NCBI GenBank assembly: GCA_029287335.1
Contig: JARFRI010000276.1
Coordinates: 1 to 6,815, forward strand
Source of the DNA: Phycisphaera sp.
GTDB taxonomy: Bacteria > Planctomycetota > Phycisphaerae > Phycisphaerales > Phycisphaeraceae
Direction: 5' to 3'
Length of the DNA stretch: 6,815 nucleotides
In this document: piece by piece, positions 5,504 through 6,815 of the stretch
Numbering within the stretch: the first letter of the stretch is position 1
Layout of the letters: each line of letters starts with the position of its first letter
Made by a program: the position numbers and the translations under genes
The notes under the pieces: generated by a model
The model's database searches: none
What the model was told of the DNA's origin: nothing
Seen by the model: only the letters and a program-made list of their open reading frames with translations

Positions 5504-6499
5504 ATGAAGCTCGCCTTTTTCAGCACTAAGCCCTATGACAAACGTTTCTTCGAAGCCGCCAATCAATCCACAGATCACGAACTGACATTTTACGAAACCA
5601 AACTGACCCAGGCCACCGCGTCGCTCGCAGATGGCTTTGATGGTGTCTGTGTCTTCGTCAACGACCCGCTCGATGAGCCGACCCTTGAAACACTCTCGGC
5701 CCAAGGCTGCAAGCTTATCCTGCTGCGTTGCGCGGGCTTCAACAACGTCGATCTCAACGCCGCCGAGCGTCTTGGTATGACCGTCTGCCGTGTGCCGGTC
5801 TACTCGCCGTTTGCGGTGGCCGAGCACACCGTCGCGCTGATCCTCACGCTCAACCGCAAGGTCCACAAGGCCTACAACCGCGTCCGCGACGGCAACTTCG
5901 CCATCGACGGGCTCATCGGCTTCGACCTCCACGATAAAACCATCGGCATCGTCGGCACAGGCCGAATCGGTCAAATCCTCGCTAAGATCTGCATTGGTTT
6001 CGGCATGCATGTTCTAGCTCATGACTTGCACCCAAACCCCAAACTTCAAGACATGGGCGTCACCTACGTCCCTTTCGACGAACTCATTAAAAAGTCTGAT
6101 ATCGTCTCGCTTCTCTGCCCGCTTACCCCGAAGACCCACCACCTCATTTCAACCGACGTCGTCGAACATATGAAGCGTGGCGTCATGCTCGTCAACACCT
6201 CCCGTGGCGGGCTCATCGACGCCAAAGCACTCATTAAAGGCCTCAAGTCCGGCCGCATCGGATCGGTCGCCCTGGATGTCTACGAAGAAGAAGGCGACGT
6301 CTTCTTCGAGGACCTCTCCGATCAGGTCCTACAAGACGATGTCCTCGCCCGACTGCTGAGCTTCCCCAATGTCTTGATCACAAGTCACCAGGCCTTCTTC
6401 ACCAAGGAAGCGATGGAGCAAATCGCTCGCACGACCCTCAACAACGCCTCGGGCTACTTCATCGGTAATATCGACGACGCCAACCGCGTGAGGCGCTAG
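5504..6499 (+). CDS. ldhA: D-lactate dehydrogenase, LdhA type (NAD-dependent 2-hydroxyacid dehydrogenase)
   Basis: This enzyme reduces pyruvate to D-lactate with NADH in the cytoplasm, recycling NAD during fermentation. The 331 residues align along their full length with E. coli-type Ldh[16 protein letters not shown] at the start, [11 protein letters not shown] at 74-84, FFED at 267-270 and QDDV at 277-280. The Rossmann motif GTGRIG is at 151-156, and D174 at the end of the second strand favours NAD over NADP. Catalytic residues by spacing are R234 (NTSRGG), E263 (DVYEEE) and H295 (SHQAF). The ATG at 5504 is preferred over the in-frame GTG at 5483 because the LdhA family begins at MKLA. There is no Shine-Dalgarno, and a TATATT box lies immediately upstream. 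It has its own 169-bp upstream gap after the tRNAs. The second sulfatase starts 53 bp downstream. Confidence 0.94.
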   Translation: MKLAFFSTKPYDKRFFEAANQSTDHELTFYETKLTQATASLADGFDGVCVFVNDPLDEPTLETLSAQGCKLILLRCAGFNNVDLNAAERLGMTVCRVPVYSPFAVAEHTVALILTLNRKVHKAYNRVRDGNFAIDGLIGFDLHDKTIGIVGTGRIGQILAKICIGFGMHVLAHDLHPNPKLQDMGVTYVPFDELIKKSDIVSLLCPLTPKTHHLISTDVVEHMKRGVMLVNTSRGGLIDAKALIKGLKSGRIGSVALDVYEEEGDVFFEDLSDQVLQDDVLARLLSFPNVLITSHQAFFTKEAMEQIARTTLNNASGYFIGNIDDANRVRR

Positions 6500-6542
6500 T
6501 CCACTTATTCACGCCTAGTCCAAGACAGCATTCAATTTAATA

Positions 6543-6815
<273 letters not shown>

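Noticed and set aside
5441..6010. 189-residue open frame on the minus strand
   Set aside because: It is antisense to ldhA, with the acidic, repetitive Asp/Glu/Val composition typical of the complement of a GC-rich gene.

Overview
The window looks like a contig end from a Planctomycetota genome, most likely Phycisphaerae. The evidence is the gene mix: two secreted formylglycine-type sulfatases, a Tat-exported PhoX-family protein, and a single-gene pseudopilin-like protein with the RAFTLIELL leader and an FLDGH tail. GC content is fairly high and genes are short and compact. The lineage is inferred from gene style, not from a marker gene.

Layout. Positions 1-671 (-) hold the N-terminal 223 residues of a PhoX/DUF839 protein that runs off the left edge. 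Positions 828-1523 (-) hold a pseudopilin-like protein, followed downstream by a clear intrinsic terminator (771-798). Positions 1609-2004 (-) hold a small Cys-rich exported or membrane-anchored protein of unknown function. A divergent gap then leads to a tight + strand unit: hisA (2106-2852), a 97-residue unknown protein (2857-3150) and an arylsulfatase (3147-4484). The spacings are 4 bp and a 4-bp ATGA overlap. hscB (4504-5007, -) converges on this unit. Two leucine tRNAs follow, UAG (5076-5159) and GAG (5249-5334), then an ldhA-type D-lactate dehydrogenase (5504-6499) and the start of a second sulfatase (6553 onward).

The right end is not genomic. From about 6780 the sequence reads the Tn5 mosaic end followed by the Nextera read-1 adapter. 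The second sulfatase is therefore cut by a library artefact exactly inside its CxPxR active-site motif.

Functionally the window mixes housekeeping genes (histidine synthesis, Fe-S cluster assembly, tRNA-Leu, lactate fermentation) with exported nutrient-scavenging genes (phosphate ester and sulfate ester hydrolysis). The most useful regulatory pattern is a shared CTA[CT]A[ACT]T box upstream of five transcription units. At hisA and ldhA it lies so close to an ATG lacking a Shine-Dalgarno that leaderless transcripts are plausible. The exported-protein genes phoX, the pseudopilin and sulfatase 2 do carry Shine-Dalgarno sequences. I found no CRISPR array, phage, insertion sequence, defence system or convincing new multi-gene system. 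The least explained items are the 97-residue protein wedged between hisA and a sulfatase, and the Cys-rich small protein. No gene-free stretch exceeds 300 bp.
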